Source of the DNA: Nymphaea colorata
Taxonomy: Eukaryota > Streptophyta > Magnoliopsida > Nymphaeales > Nymphaeaceae
NCBI RefSeq assembly: GCF_008831285.2
Contig: NC_045141.1
Span: 22,166,742 to 22,230,741, forward strand
Direction: 5' to 3'
Length of the DNA stretch: 64,000 nt
Within the stretch, counting starts at the first letter, position 1, and each line of letters starts with the position of its first letter. Of the stretch, positions 63,896 through 64,000 are shown in pieces. Under the pieces are notes generated by a model that was given only the letters and a program-made list of their open reading frames with translations, was not told where the DNA came from and did not search any database. The position numbers and the translations under genes are program-made.

Positions 63896-64000
63896 ATATA
63901 TATATATACATTTTTTTCTTATCTATTTACTAAACTATATACTCAACTGCCCGCATTTGGAAAAACATAAAGACAAACAAACATTCTTTTGCCTACTACA
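63896..64000 (-). repeat. Inverted copy of the 410-bp element interior, cut by the window edge
   Basis: The reverse complement of 63896-64000 matches 58502-58605 over its whole length with few differences, including GGCAAAAGAATGTTTGTTTG and AGTAAATAGATAAGAAAAAA. The match is still running at position 64000. Confidence 0.85.

Overview
The window is nuclear DNA of a flowering plant. The evidence is split genes with GT-AG introns, plant-only families (KANADI, 4-coumarate:CoA ligase, R2R3-MYB, a J-domain protein of the DUF3444 type), AT-rich intergenic DNA, long TA and GA microsatellites, and a mixed load of decayed copia, LINE, SINE-like, hAT-like and MITE-like elements. The species cannot be resolved from the sequence alone.

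Five genes look intact. From left to right they are: a V-ATPase assembly factor of the Vma12 type (+, 3012-6916, four exons, 206 aa); an intronless FHA-domain protein (+, 8847-9707, 286 aa); a 4-coumarate:CoA ligase (-, 11264-16533, six exons, 575 aa) with a MYB-type AC element in its promoter; an intronless J-domain/DUF3444 protein (-, 26099-27730, 543 aa); and a KANADI GARP transcription factor (-, 34299-37854, six exons, 325 aa, one intron with a GC donor). All predicted exon junctions keep phase.

The rest is accessory DNA. 17-26 kb holds microsatellites, a 560-bp hAT-like MITE with an 8-bp target duplication, and copy A of a segmental duplication. 28.3-30.1 kb is a 5'-truncated LINE with a readable reverse transcriptase. 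42-50 kb holds a TA-inserted MITE, a 989-bp hAT-like element that carries a decayed piece of a histone H3 gene, several two-copy tandem duplications, and a second LINE remnant. 53.5-55.9 kb is a copia remnant with LTR, primer-binding site, gag and the start of integrase.

The right end (56.4-64 kb) is the most rearranged part. An R2R3-MYB gene (-) has an 8-bp deletion in its DNA-binding region and has lost a key tryptophan. An inverted duplicate of its 3' end abuts a 410-bp element with perfect 26-bp inverted termini. Copies B and C of the segmental duplication then form a nested palindrome with a second pair of 124-bp arms (122/124 identical) inside it. The last 105 bases of the window are an inverted copy of the interior of the 410-bp element, so the rearranged block continues past the right edge.

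The intact genes are functionally independent: secretory-system assembly, nuclear phosphopeptide binding, phenylpropanoid metabolism, chaperone function and organ polarity. The MYB resembles suberin/phenylpropanoid regulators and lies about 40 kb from 4CL, but nothing in the sequence links them.
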